A stretch of 35,835 bases of DNA, taken from positions 1-35,835 of the forward strand of contig CALAHF010000137.1 of the NCBI GenBank assembly GCA_937891465.1, given 5' to 3'. Source of the DNA: an uncultured Verrucomicrobiales bacterium. GTDB taxonomy: Bacteria > Verrucomicrobiota > Verrucomicrobiia > Verrucomicrobiales > DEV007. Shown here piece by piece: positions 8,049 to 17,215 of the stretch. The position numbers were made by a program, and so were the translations under genes. Within the stretch, counting starts at the first letter, position 1; every line of letters starts with the position of its first letter. The notes under the pieces are model-generated. The model was not told where the DNA came from and did no database searches. It was given only the letters and a program-made list of their open reading frames with translations.

Positions 8049-9647
8049 ATGATTCGCTCGCTCCTTCCGATTTTCTCCGCCTTTCTGATAACAACCTTGA
8101 TCGCTGTCAGATCCAATGGTGAAGAAAAATTGCCCAACATCATCATCATCTATGCCGACGATATGGGATTTGGCGATCTCTCTTGTTACAACTCAGAGTC
8201 CGCTTATCAGACATCTCGGCTCGATCGGATGGCGGCTGAGGGGATCCGGTTTACCGATGCTCACAGTCCATCCACGATTTGTTCGCCCTCGCGTTACGGC
8301 TTGTTTTCCGGGCAACAAATCTACCGTTCCACCGGACGTGGCGGCGGAGCATTCGAAGGCCCCGGCGGTCCCAGTTATTTGAAACCTGGGAAGCTGACTC
8401 TCGGCGGCATGCTACAGGAAAAGGGATATCGCACCGGGATTTTCGGGAAATGGCACGTGGGGCTAACCTGGCTGGATAAAGACGGCAGGAAGCTGGGGAA
8501 TGGTTTCAAAAATTCGCTCCTGATCGATTACGAAAAAAGCACGCCGCTTGTCGACGGTCCGAATGCGCGCGGATTTCACGAATCGTTCGTCACGCCCAAC
8601 TGCCCGACGACTGATCCTCTCTACGTTATTATCGAAAACGGCATGGTACCGTTCCCTGCGAGCATGCGGCACAAGCGTGACACGCTTCCCAATCACGGAG
8701 GCAAATGGCTCTGGGACAACGATGAAGGGTGGAAATCTCCCGGCTACCAATTCGAAGGAATTGATCAGCTTTTCTATAAAAAAATGAGGACTTTCGTGAC
8801 TGATCATCGTGAACAAAAACCGGAAACTCCGTTCTTCGCAGTCCTGTCGACGCAGATTTGCCATGCTCCGGTGCTGCCTTCACCGGAATTTCAGGGAGCT
8901 AGCAAAGCCGGTGCTCGCGGGGATTTTGTCCACGAACTCGACGTTCTGACCGGCCGCGTTCTCGATCTCGTAACTGAACTCGGAATCGATGAGGAAACGC
9001 TGATTCTCTTCAACACCGACAACGGTGCTGAAACCATGCACGTCGCGTGGATGCGGGAAGATCACGATCACGATCCCTCCGGTGGTTGGCGTGGTGTAAA
9101 GCGGGACGGGTGGGAAGGTGGTCATCGTGTGCCCTTCATAGCACGCTGGCCGGGCCGGATTCCGAAAGGCCAGGTTTCTGATCAGATGACGAATACGACG
9201 GATATTATGGCGACGCTTGCTTCGGTGATCGGTTATCAGCTTCCGGACGATGCAGCGACCGATAGCTTCGACATGCTGCCTGCGATGCTTGGGACTCAGG
9301 ACTCGAAGGAATCAATTCGCCCGCACCTCTTGACCCAAAGTTTTCGCGGAGAATTTCAGCTGCGTCAGGGAAATTGGAAATACCTCGATCACATGGGGTC
9401 CGGCGGAAATGGCTACGACAAAGGCATTCTTCAGAAATACGAACTGCCCGAAACCGCTCCTGAAGCGACGGGGCAACTCTTTAGTCTTGAAACTGATCCC
9501 GGGGAAACGACCAATCTTTTTTTCAAAGAAGAAGCCAAGCGGAAGGAACTGCAGGCGCTTCTCGAAACGTTGAAATCCAGTGGTCGCAGTGCGCCGGTGA
9601 ACCGGATTCCTCTTGGATTGGAAAATATTCCCAAGCTCCCGAAGTAG
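8049..9647 (+). CDS. Secreted type I sulfatase (alkaline phosphatase superfamily)
   Basis: The 532-residue protein begins with a signal peptide (MIRSLLPIFSAFLITTLIAV). It has the sulfatase signature CSPSRYGLFSG; Cys78 would be converted to formylglycine. Metal ligands are Asp37 and Asp38 (YADDMG) and the NTDNG motif, and GKWHVG supplies the usual Lys/His. It would hydrolyse sulfate esters, probably of a sulfated polysaccharide, in the periplasm or outside the cell; the sugar is unknown. No formylglycine-generating enzyme is in the window. The start at 8049 is chosen over the in-frame 7899 because only it gives a proper signal peptide. It ends 3 nt from the convergent hydrolase gene, with no terminator between. 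Confidence 0.92.
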   Translation: MIRSLLPIFSAFLITTLIAVRSNGEEKLPNIIIIYADDMGFGDLSCYNSESAYQTSRLDRMAAEGIRFTDAHSPSTICSPSRYGLFSGQQIYRSTGRGGGAFEGPGGPSYLKPGKLTLGGMLQEKGYRTGIFGKWHVGLTWLDKDGRKLGNGFKNSLLIDYEKSTPLVDGPNARGFHESFVTPNCPTTDPLYVIIENGMVPFPASMRHKRDTLPNHGGKWLWDNDEGWKSPGYQFEGIDQLFYKKMRTFVTDHREQKPETPFFAVLSTQICHAPVLPSPEFQGASKAGARGDFVHELDVLTGRVLDLVTELGIDEETLILFNTDNGAETMHVAWMREDHDHDPSGGWRGVKRDGWEGGHRVPFIARWPGRIPKGQVSDQMTNTTDIMATLASVIGYQLPDDAATDSFDMLPAMLGTQDSKESIRPHLLTQSFRGEFQLRQGNWKYLDHMGSGGNGYDKGILQKYELPETAPEATGQLFSLETDPGETTNLFFKEEAKRKELQALLETLKSSGRSAPVNRIPLGLENIPKLPK

Positions 9648-9650
9648 GAC

Positions 9651-11042
9651 TCACCGCTCAACTTCTCCGCGAGCGAGATCGATCAGCCGGGAAAAGAGAT
9701 CTTCGCCCCCGGCGCGGATTCCGCAGTGCTCGAACTCACTTGTATAAAACGCCTTCATATTGGGCACGGAATCAATCGTCTCACGCGAGAACTTCACGTT
9801 CACAAACATATCGTTCGTATAGACCACGCAGGCAGTTGGCACGGTGTTCTGACTCAGAACGGCTTTGTCGTAGACCGCTGGCCAGCCTTCGTAGGAGGCG
9901 AGAATATTTGCGGCCTCTTTCATACCGTGGAGTTCAGAAATCTCATCGAACATCCAGGGGAAGATCATTTCACCGTAGAAACGAAAGTCGTCGAAATTGT
10001 CGTAGTGCGAGTAGCTTTCTTTTTGAACGGCCTGACAAGCCCACTCAGTCGCACTGCCCTGGGCATAAATCGCTTCGTGAAGAATCGCGAAAATCGGATT
10101 TGTATCGAAGCGCAGTCTCGAGGACATCCCTTTGAGAAACGCATGGCTCACGATTTCCTGATCGCCTGACTGGACGAATGCTTCTTCCAGCAGGTAGTGA
10201 ATTTCTTCAGACGTGCCTACAAACCCAAGCTTTATCCCTAGCAATTGCACAAGGTGAGGCGTCAAACGGTCTCCATTTGGAAGGCGCACGTCGTTTTCCG
10301 AGAGGTGAGCCGCCAGCTTTACGAGGCGTTCTTTATCCATCGGAAATTTCTCGAAATACTGGCGGTTTCGTTCTTCGATAATCGGAAAGGTCCCTTCATA
10401 AATTTCTCTCGCGGTCGTATCGAGTCCCGGCACACCTCCAAAAACAAAACACTCTTTCAGTCCTTCCGGATGGATACTCAAATAAGTCAACGTGCACCAG
10501 CCGCCGTAGCTTTGTCCGATCGTTGACCACGGTTTATCGGGACTCAACTCCGCTCGAATCGCTTCGGCGTCGCGAACAATATTATCGGCCCGAAAGTGCT
10601 TCAAATAGTCAGCCTGTTCCTGCGGGCTTCCCTCCAAAGGCAGGGTTTGATGATCGATCGGCGTGCTCAAACCATTGCCGCGGGTGTCATACATCAAGAC
10701 ACGAAATTCAGTTAGCGCTCGCTTCAGCCAACCCTCTTTTTTGATCGGCACCGGCGCGCGGAATCCCGGGCCGCCCTGTAGAAAAATGAGAAAGGGTTTT
10801 TCAGCGCTCTTTGGATCGAGATCACGAACCTCGCGGACAAAAACCTGAATGCGACGTTTCTCCGGTTCGCTGTGATCAAGCGGAAGATCAAACGTGTGAT
10901 CGATCAATTCCATTCCGGGGAGTCTGTAGGGAGAAGAGGATTTCATACGGCAGCCATTTGGGGATACGCATGAGACTATCGACAGGCTAGCCAAAAACAA
11001 AACGCAAATTTGTGGCAGTTGTGTCTTACTAATTGATTTCAT
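9651..11042 (-). CDS. Proline-iminopeptidase-like alpha/beta hydrolase lipoprotein (S33)
   Basis: From the ATG at 11042 the protein has 463 residues (an upstream ATG at 11060 adds 6). The leader ends in IVSC, a lipobox that would lipidate Cys25. The hydrolase fold is shown by GGPGF (oxyanion region), DTRGNG, and the nucleophile elbow GQSYGG (Ser178). A late Asp (VVYTNDMFV) and His (SEFEHCG) complete the triad. The family includes proline iminopeptidases releasing N-terminal proline from peptides, so peptide use at the outer membrane is likely, though esterase activity cannot be excluded. It is divergent from the sulfatase gene at 11116. Confidence 0.82.
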   Translation of the reverse strand: MKSISKTQLPQICVLFLASLSIVSCVSPNGCRMKSSSPYRLPGMELIDHTFDLPLDHSEPEKRRIQVFVREVRDLDPKSAEKPFLIFLQGGPGFRAPVPIKKEGWLKRALTEFRVLMYDTRGNGLSTPIDHQTLPLEGSPQEQADYLKHFRADNIVRDAEAIRAELSPDKPWSTIGQSYGGWCTLTYLSIHPEGLKECFVFGGVPGLDTTAREIYEGTFPIIEERNRQYFEKFPMDKERLVKLAAHLSENDVRLPNGDRLTPHLVQLLGIKLGFVGTSEEIHYLLEEAFVQSGDQEIVSHAFLKGMSSRLRFDTNPIFAILHEAIYAQGSATEWACQAVQKESYSHYDNFDDFRFYGEMIFPWMFDEISELHGMKEAANILASYEGWPAVYDKAVLSQNTVPTACVVYTNDMFVNVKFSRETIDSVPNMKAFYTSEFEHCGIRAGGEDLFSRLIDLARGEVER

Positions 11043-11115
11043 TTCTTGCCGTCCTGCCATTCGTTCGTAATTCTATGGCGTGACCAATCTCTTCAAAATT
11101 ATTCTAAAGAACGTT

Positions 11116-12516
11116 ATGCCTCTCGCAAAAATCCTGACGATCACCGGTCTGATCTTGAGTTCCGCGCTTTTCGCGAACCAACCCAATTTCATCATCATCT
11201 TTTGTGACGACCTTGGCTACGGGGATCTCGGTTGCTATGGTTCGGAGAAAAATCGCACGCCACGGATCGACCAGTTGGCAGGCGAGGGGATGCGCTTCAC
11301 CGATTTCTATGCTTCCAGTCCGGTGTGCACGCCGTCGCGATCCAGTTTGATGACGGGTTGTTATGCACGCCGCGTCGGATTGCATGAAGCGGAAACCGGT
11401 CATTGGGTTTTGATTCCGCGAAACAAGCGGGGGATGAATCCGAATGAAGTGACAGTGGCGGAAGCTCTAAAATCGGAGGGCTACGCGACGGCATGCATTG
11501 GGAAATGGCATCTCGGCGATCAGCCGGAACATTTGCCAACTGCGCATGGGTTCGATTCTTATTATGGCATTCCGTATTCGAACGACATGCAGCAGGTTGG
11601 GCGGGGAGATCCGCCGTTGCCCTTGGTTGATAGGAAAACGGTGATCGAAGCGCCCGCGGATCAGGCAACGCTCACGAAACGTTACACTGAAAAAGCGGTC
11701 GAATTTATTGCGGTGAATCAGGAGAAGCCGTTTTTTCTTTACCTGCCCCATACATTTCCTCACACACCGCTGTTCGCTTCTCCCGATTTTTATGGCAAGA
11801 GCGCGAATGGTCGTTACGGGGATTCGATCGAAGAAATTGATTGGTCAACGGGAGAAATTTTGGATTGCCTGGAGCGGCTCGATCTGGCGAAGAATACCGT
11901 GGTGATTTTCACGTCCGACAACGGCTCGAATGGTCGGAACGGAGGTTCAAATACACCCCTGTCAGGAGCGAAGGGCAGCACAATGGAAGGTGGGATGCGC
12001 GTGCCGATGATTGTCCGCTATCCGGATCAGATCGAAGCAGGAAGCAGCTGTTCCGAGTTGGCAACCACGATGGATTTTCTTCCGACGTTCTGCGCAATGA
12101 GTGGTGCCGATCTGCCGAATGCAAAGCTGGATGGGCACGATATTTCACCGCTCCTGTTTGGTGAAAAAGACGCGAAATCCCCTTACGACGCCTTGTTTTA
12201 TTACCGCCGCCGGCAATTGCAAGCGGTTCGCTGGGGCGACTGGAAATGGCATTTGCCGCTCGAGAACACGTTTCCAAAATGGACTGACGCCAACACGAAA
12301 GGGAAAGGCTGCGAAGGGAAATTGGTAAACCTTGCGAGTGATTTGCAGGAGAAGACAGATGTAGCAGCCGACAACCCTGAAGTGATGGCGAAAATGCGTA
12401 GGCTGGCGGATCAAGCCATCGCGACTTTGGGAAATGAGGCCACCGAAGGCAGCGAGCAGCGTCAATCCTTGACGCTGGATGCGTCGAAGCCGATGACACT
12501 TCCAACGAAACGATAG
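11116..12516 (+). CDS. Secreted type I sulfatase
   Basis: The 466-residue protein has signal peptide MPLAKILTITGLILSSALFA. The catalytic signature is CTPSRSSLMTG with Cys71 as the formylglycine precursor. Metal residues are Asp31-Asp32 (FCDDLGYGD) and the TSDNGSNG motif; GKWHLGD is also present. It resembles arylsulfatase A/GALNS-type enzymes common in PVC bacteria. It differs clearly from the sulfatase at 8049, so the two probably act on different sulfate positions. The start at 11116 is chosen for the signal peptide; a GTG at 11080 would add 12 residues. Its stop codon lies inside a repeat element that begins at 12512. Confidence 0.92.
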   Translation: MPLAKILTITGLILSSALFANQPNFIIIFCDDLGYGDLGCYGSEKNRTPRIDQLAGEGMRFTDFYASSPVCTPSRSSLMTGCYARRVGLHEAETGHWVLIPRNKRGMNPNEVTVAEALKSEGYATACIGKWHLGDQPEHLPTAHGFDSYYGIPYSNDMQQVGRGDPPLPLVDRKTVIEAPADQATLTKRYTEKAVEFIAVNQEKPFFLYLPHTFPHTPLFASPDFYGKSANGRYGDSIEEIDWSTGEILDCLERLDLAKNTVVIFTSDNGSNGRNGGSNTPLSGAKGSTMEGGMRVPMIVRYPDQIEAGSSCSELATTMDFLPTFCAMSGADLPNAKLDGHDISPLLFGEKDAKSPYDALFYYRRRQLQAVRWGDWKWHLPLENTFPKWTDANTKGKGCEGKLVNLASDLQEKTDVAADNPEVMAKMRRLADQAIATLGNEATEGSEQRQSLTLDASKPMTLPTKR

Positions 12517-12555
12517 GGTAAGTTCAATGAACCAACAGGGTTGGTTCGAAAATTT
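12512..12555 (+). repeat. 22-nt-period element, locus 1
   Basis: Two units of 22 nt start at 12512 (GATAGGGTAAGTTC) and 12534 (AACAGGGTTGGTTCG), both in the same direction. The first unit contains the TAG stop of the sulfatase gene. Around the second, GAACCAAC-AGG-GTTGGTTC is a perfect 8-bp palindrome. Further copies are at 17828, 23140, 33274 and 35578. Confidence 0.65.
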
Positions 12556-12584
12556 CCGAAACCAGATTATCGAACAGGGGTTCC
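12542..12584 (+). repeat. 43-nt intergenic repeat, copy 1
   Basis: This 43-nt stretch matches 13875-13917 at 33 of 43 positions without gaps. The shared blocks are TGGTTC, TCCGAAAC and GGGGTTCC. It overlaps the end of the 22-nt-period element and lies 48 nt before the DUF3500 gene. Confidence 0.6.
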
Positions 12585-12632
12585 CTTTCTTAGAAAGACC
12601 GTTACTGAAATACTTAAACGAAATCACGAACC

Positions 12633-13847
12633 ATGACTTTAAAGCCCTCCATTTCTCTGACAACGATTGCAATCCTGGGAGCCTCGATGCTTTGTAGTGT
12701 TGCTCATGCCCAGCAACCTCAAGGGAAAGGTAAGGGCGGCAAAGGAAAAGGGGGAAGTTCGCGTTTTGCTGAACGGGAGAAAGCTGCTTTGGCCGAACCT
12801 TTTGTCGGTGTGACCGCAGATGGAAAAGTGGGAAAAGAATTGTTCGAAATCAAATCAACCGGTGTATCGACAAAAGAGCTGGTTGACGCCGCGAACAAAT
12901 TTCTTGCCGCGCTGACTGACGAACAACGCAAGAAATCGACCTTTCCCGTGGACGATGACGAGTGGCGTCGCTGGGCGAATCAACACTCTTTGCCCCGCCA
13001 GGGCGTCACGTTTGAGGAGCTGGACGAAAAGCAACGGAAGCTGGCGTTCGAGATGATCGGTGCCGGACTCAGCGCTCGCGGATTGAAGACAACTCAGGAT
13101 ATCATGAAGCTGAACCACACGATTGCTGAGTTGTCGGGGCGGCATGGCGAATACGGTTACGGTCGCTGGTCCTATCACCTGACGTTCATGGGGGAGCCTT
13201 CAGAGACGAAACCCTGGGGCTGGCAGTTCGATGGTCACCACTGCATCATTAATTATTTTTTGCTGGCTGATCAGGTGGTGGTGACGCCGATGTTTCTGGG
13301 ATCAGAGCCGGTGTGGGCTGATGAAGGTGACTACGCTGGAACGATCGTTTTACAGGAAGAGCAAGATGCCGGTTTCGCGCTGGCGAAGAGTTTGACTGAT
13401 GCCCAAAAGAAGAAAGCGGTAATGAAATCAGTGAAGGATGGCACAAATTCCAAAACCGAGGCGTTCAGCGACAACGTAGTCATTCCCTACGAAGGAATCT
13501 CGGTGTCGGAACTGGACGATCAGCAGCAGGAGAAATTTCTGCACCTCTGTGAACAATGGATTGGCAACATTCGTGAAGGTCACGCCAAAGTGAAGATGGC
13601 AGAGATCAAAGCGCATCTGGATAAAACTTACTTCGCCTGGGTTGGCGAAATGAAAGAGGATTCAGTCTTCTTCTACCGCATTCACAGTCCGGTCGTGCTG
13701 ATTGAGTTTGATCACCAGCGTCCCATTGCTCTGGGACGTAGCGGCGAAGCGACCCGCAACCATATTCACGCCACCATCCGCACGCCGAATGGGAATGATT
13801 ATGGCAAGGACCTGCTACGGCAGCATCTCTTAAAGCATCCGCATTGA
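12633..13847 (+). CDS. Secreted DUF3500 protein
   Basis: The 404-residue protein has a signal peptide cleaved after AHA (about residue 26), then a Gly/Lys tract (GKGKGGKGKGG). The DUF3500 core runs from about residue 65 to the end. It is recognised from YGRWSYHLTFMGEP, WGWQFDGHHCIINY and the C-terminal RNHIHATIRTPNGNDYG. The function of the family is not established; conserved His, Trp and Glu residues suggest a metal or ligand site, which is inference. It lies in line with the sulfatase upstream and the EF-hand hydrolase downstream and may share their role in glycan use. Confidence 0.82.
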   Translation: MTLKPSISLTTIAILGASMLCSVAHAQQPQGKGKGGKGKGGSSRFAEREKAALAEPFVGVTADGKVGKELFEIKSTGVSTKELVDAANKFLAALTDEQRKKSTFPVDDDEWRRWANQHSLPRQGVTFEELDEKQRKLAFEMIGAGLSARGLKTTQDIMKLNHTIAELSGRHGEYGYGRWSYHLTFMGEPSETKPWGWQFDGHHCIINYFLLADQVVVTPMFLGSEPVWADEGDYAGTIVLQEEQDAGFALAKSLTDAQKKKAVMKSVKDGTNSKTEAFSDNVVIPYEGISVSELDDQQQEKFLHLCEQWIGNIREGHAKVKMAEIKAHLDKTYFAWVGEMKEDSVFFYRIHSPVVLIEFDHQRPIALGRSGEATRNHIHATIRTPNGNDYGKDLLRQHLLKHPH

Positions 13848-13874
13848 TTTCTCCCGCCGAAGCTACGGCAACTC

Positions 13875-13917
13875 TGGTTCAAAAATCTCCGAAACTTGAG
13901 CCCCAAACGGGGGTTCC
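13875..13917 (+). repeat. 43-nt intergenic repeat, copy 2
   Basis: This is the partner of 12542-12584 (33 of 43 identical, same length, same orientation). Within it GAGCCCC and GGGGTTC can pair as a 7-bp stem with one G-U. It ends 7 nt before the hydrolase ATG at 13925, so it could cover the ribosome entry site. Confidence 0.6.
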
Positions 13918-13924
13918 TATTGTT

Positions 13925-15013
13925 ATGCGTATCTTCGGAATTCTTTTATGTTTGGTCCTGACTATTTTCTCGACGGCGAATGCCGAAGGCGAGCGAGTGA
14001 CACAATGGCTCGCTGCGGATAAAAACAACGATGGTGTTTTAACCGTCGATGAAACGTCAGGATTGATGAAAAAATTCTTTGACCGGAACGATGCGGATAA
14101 GGACGGAAAATTGACCAAAGCGGAATTGGAAGCACTCGATAAACGGCTCCCCCAGAAAAAAGCTCAGGCCGGAAAGCAACGGACCCGGCCAGCTCCAGTT
14201 CTGCCGAGTGGAGTCACGGTGAAGAAAAACCAGGTCTATCGTGAAGGGCATGACCGCTGGAAGCTCGACGTTTATTTGCCAGAGAGCGACGCCCCGAAAG
14301 GTGGACGGCCAGGTCTCGTGTATGTTCATGGGGGCGGTTGGAAAAGTGGCAGCAAAGATGGTGGCCAATGGGCTTCACTGCCGGCGGGCTACGCGGCGAA
14401 AGGCTATGTTTGCATCTCGGTGAACTATCGACTCACGGTAGATGGTGGTGGATTTCCCGCCTGCATTCACGATGTCAAAAACGCGGTGCGCTGGTTTCGC
14501 GCTCATGCCGATGAGCTGGGATTAGATCCAAAGCGCATTGGTGCTTACGGAAATTCTGCCGGAGCTCATCTCGTTTCCATTCTTGGGTTGGTTAAAAAAG
14601 AGGCTGATCTTGAAGGCGACGGAACTCATCTGGATCAGTCTAGCCTCGTGCAAGCCGTTTGCGCCTCGGCCACTCCATCCAACTTTTTGAGTTGGAAAGG
14701 CGAGCCGTTTTCGAATCGAGGCTTGCTTGAGGGCGATCCTAAAACGCTTGCCGATCGGGCAACCGCAGCGTCACCAGTCACCTACGTGGCCAAAGACGCA
14801 CCACCGTTCTTATTGATCCACGCCAAGGACGATCGCGTCGTGCCGTTTCAACAAGGGAAGATTCTGGCTGAGAAATTGAAAGCAGCAGGAGCAGAAAACG
14901 TGACGCTGATGAGCTATGAATCGGGTGGGCACGGGGTGTTTGGAGCGATGCAGAAAGAGACACATCCGGGAATGGAAGCGTTCTTTGCGAAGGCGTTGAA
15001 ATCACGAGAGTGA
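13925..15013 (+). CDS. Secreted EF-hand alpha/beta hydrolase (BD-FAE/acetyl esterase-like)
   Basis: From the ATG at 13925 the protein has 362 residues with a signal peptide ending at ANA. Two EF-hand calcium loops follow: DKNNDGVLTVDE (32-43) and DADKDGKLTKAE (56-67). The hydrolase domain has the oxyanion motif HGGGW (135-139), the nucleophile GNSAG (Ser211), an Asp in HAKDDRVVP and the His of GGHG. Relatives include acetyl xylan, feruloyl and other carbohydrate esterases, so removal of acyl groups from glycans is likely. The in-frame start at 13844 would overlap the DUF3500 gene and has no signal peptide directly after it. The EF-hand plus esterase fusion is typical of PVC secreted enzymes. 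Confidence 0.88.
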   Translation: MRIFGILLCLVLTIFSTANAEGERVTQWLAADKNNDGVLTVDETSGLMKKFFDRNDADKDGKLTKAELEALDKRLPQKKAQAGKQRTRPAPVLPSGVTVKKNQVYREGHDRWKLDVYLPESDAPKGGRPGLVYVHGGGWKSGSKDGGQWASLPAGYAAKGYVCISVNYRLTVDGGGFPACIHDVKNAVRWFRAHADELGLDPKRIGAYGNSAGAHLVSILGLVKKEADLEGDGTHLDQSSLVQAVCASATPSNFLSWKGEPFSNRGLLEGDPKTLADRATAASPVTYVAKDAPPFLLIHAKDDRVVPFQQGKILAEKLKAAGAENVTLMSYESGGHGVFGAMQKETHPGMEAFFAKALKSRE

Positions 15014-15082
15014 AGAAAGATCCCTCCGCATCGTTTTTTCTTTCAAATCGAAATTTGGATCTCTAGGGTTAGCTCGACTTTT

Positions 15083-17215
15083 ATGGATCCCTACATTTAC
15101 CAATACAGCATCGGTGGCGTGATTTTTGCGATTGGATTGTATTTCGCGTTTCGACAAGGCAGCGTGGGGTTTTCAGGTCGTGGGTTTCGTAATCTGCTCT
15201 TGATGCTGGGTGGACTCCTATTTTTTATGGTGCTGCAAGGATACCTGCAGTATGCACCGATGTCAGAGAGGGAAGCGGTTACCTACACGGGCGAAGAACG
15301 GCCCGAGAAGATGATCGGCGAACCGATCGACTACGCGATTGTCGGCGTTTACCTCGTCATGATTTTGGTCATCGGCACGTGGTTTGGCCGAAGGCAGAAG
15401 GGGACGAAAGACTTCTTCTTTGGCGGACAACGGTTTTCCTGGTGGATGATCGCCTTCAGTCTCGTCGCAACTTTGGTGGGCTCTTACAGCTTCGTGAAAT
15501 ATTCTCAAGCGGCCTACAATTACGGGTTTGCCTCGAGCCAAAGTTATCTCAACGACTGGGCGCTGATGCCACTTCTCTTGTTTGGATGGTTACCGATTCT
15601 CTATTTTTCGCGGATCACGACCGTGCCGGAATATTTCGAACGACGCTTCAATCGTAAGGTGCGTGTCGCCGCGACGGCTGGCGTACTGGTTTATCTGATC
15701 AGCTATGTCGGCGTGAACCTCTACACGATGGGCACGGTGTTTCATCATCTGCTCGGCTGGGATGTGATGGGAGCGGCCATTCTTGTGGCTGGAATTTCTG
15801 CCATTTACGTCACCTTCGGAGGGCAGACATCTGTGATCATGACCGACCTGTTCCAAGGCATGATGCTTCTCGCGACGGGCATCGTTCTGCTCATTTTGGG
15901 CGTTCATTATCTCGGCGGATTCGATGCGTTTTTCGGAAACCTGCCCCGAGGTCACAAGCTGGCGTTTAACAATTTCAATGAGAACCCGACCTTTCCAGCT
16001 GTCGGGATTTTCTGGCAGGATGCGATGGCGAACTCAGCGTTCTTCTACTTCCTCAATCAGGGGATCCTGATGCGCTACATGGCGACGAAATCGACTCGGG
16101 AAGCCCGGAAAGCAGCGATTGCGATGCCTCTGATTCTGATGCCGATTGCCGCAATCGTTGTTGCCTCGGGCGGTTGGATCGGCCAGGCATTTGTCCACGC
16201 CGGCGTTCTCCCCGAGATGGAACCGAAAAAAGCGTTCTACATCACCGCTGAGTTTCTATCGCACCCCGGTGTCTTCGGGCTCATCCTCGCCGCGCTCACT
16301 GCGGCGCTCATGTCGACGGTTGATACCTTGATTACCGCAGTTTCCGCCATTGCCGTGAATGATGTCTACAAGCCGTTCGTGAATCCGAAAGCCAGCGAGA
16401 AAAAGCTACTTCGCACGGCCCGGCTCAGTGCCATCGGTGTGACTTTGTTAGGAATCGCGTTGGTCCCAGTGTTCATGCAATTCAAAACGATCTATGCTGC
16501 TCATGGAGCCATGACCGCTGCGGTGACGCCTCCGCTTGTCATCGCACTTATGTTTTCAGTTTTCTGGCGTCGCTACACCGCGACCGCCGCGCTCGCGACG
16601 ATCGTGGGCGGTTTGTTCGTGATCGGAGTTTCGATTTTTATCCCCGAAATCATCCGACCATTTGCTCACGGCGTGCCGATGGATGAAAATTTCCGTGATG
16701 CCGACGAAGGATTATTCGCTGGAGCAAAACAATACAAATTCATGCGCGCTTTATTCGGCTTGGTAGCGAGCGCCTCGATTGGAATTGTTGTCACGTTTTT
16801 CACGAAACCGGAATCGAAAGAGAGGCAAGCGGGGTTGGTTTGGGGAACGGTTAAGGAAGCGATCAAGCGTTACAAGGGATCCGAAGGCAGCGAAGACGAT
16901 GAAGCAAACACATTGGCGATGCCGCGAAAAGGCGAGGTGGAAGCTGAGCCAATGGGCGACGCAGACCTCCCGGTGGTGAAAGTTTCAGCGGCAGTGCTTG
17001 AAAAGCTCCGCGCAAAAGTAGGCGATCCCGTTTACATCACCGACACCCGAGCGTGGCTGGGCGGGCTCAATTCGATGCATGTTAGAATCGGCGGACTTAT
17101 CGAAAGCGATGCAGACGATGAGATTGACATCGTCGAGATAGGTCCTGATAATTTCGATCAAATCGTGACCGGTCGGCGCGGAGACAAGCCAGTTAAGATT
17201 GAGCGCTTTTATTAA
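15083..17215 (+). CDS. Sodium:solute symporter (SSS family) with C-terminal soluble domain
   Basis: The 710-residue inner-membrane protein has about 14 or 15 hydrophobic segments. Family landmarks include YAIVGVYLVMILVIGTWFG followed by GTKDFFFGGQ, the second-helix SLVATLVGSYSF, TTVPEYFERRFN, and the Ser-rich LTAALMSTVDTLITA associated with the second sodium site. The family couples sodium to uptake of sugars, myo-inositol, amino acids or acids; the neighbours favour a sugar. Residues after about 590 are hydrophilic and include SAAVLEKLRAKVGDPVYITD; this tail may be regulatory. The 3' end overlaps the convergent phosphatase gene by 23 bp. The gene starts 69 nt after the esterase gene and is probably co-transcribed. 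Confidence 0.9.
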   Translation: MDPYIYQYSIGGVIFAIGLYFAFRQGSVGFSGRGFRNLLLMLGGLLFFMVLQGYLQYAPMSEREAVTYTGEERPEKMIGEPIDYAIVGVYLVMILVIGTWFGRRQKGTKDFFFGGQRFSWWMIAFSLVATLVGSYSFVKYSQAAYNYGFASSQSYLNDWALMPLLLFGWLPILYFSRITTVPEYFERRFNRKVRVAATAGVLVYLISYVGVNLYTMGTVFHHLLGWDVMGAAILVAGISAIYVTFGGQTSVIMTDLFQGMMLLATGIVLLILGVHYLGGFDAFFGNLPRGHKLAFNNFNENPTFPAVGIFWQDAMANSAFFYFLNQGILMRYMATKSTREARKAAIAMPLILMPIAAIVVASGGWIGQAFVHAGVLPEMEPKKAFYITAEFLSHPGVFGLILAALTAALMSTVDTLITAVSAIAVNDVYKPFVNPKASEKKLLRTARLSAIGVTLLGIALVPVFMQFKTIYAAHGAMTAAVTPPLVIALMFSVFWRRYTATAALATIVGGLFVIGVSIFIPEIIRPFAHGVPMDENFRDADEGLFAGAKQYKFMRALFGLVASASIGIVVTFFTKPESKERQAGLVWGTVKEAIKRYKGSEGSEDDEANTLAMPRKGEVEAEPMGDADLPVVKVSAAVLEKLRAKVGDPVYITDTRAWLGGLNSMHVRIGGLIESDADDEIDIVEIGPDNFDQIVTGRRGDKPVKIERFY

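Noticed and set aside
12540..12584. Possible tRNA-like T-arm (GGTTCGAA)
   Set aside because: No acceptor stem or anticodon arm can be drawn around it; it belongs to the repeat elements. No tRNA or rRNA gene was found in the window.
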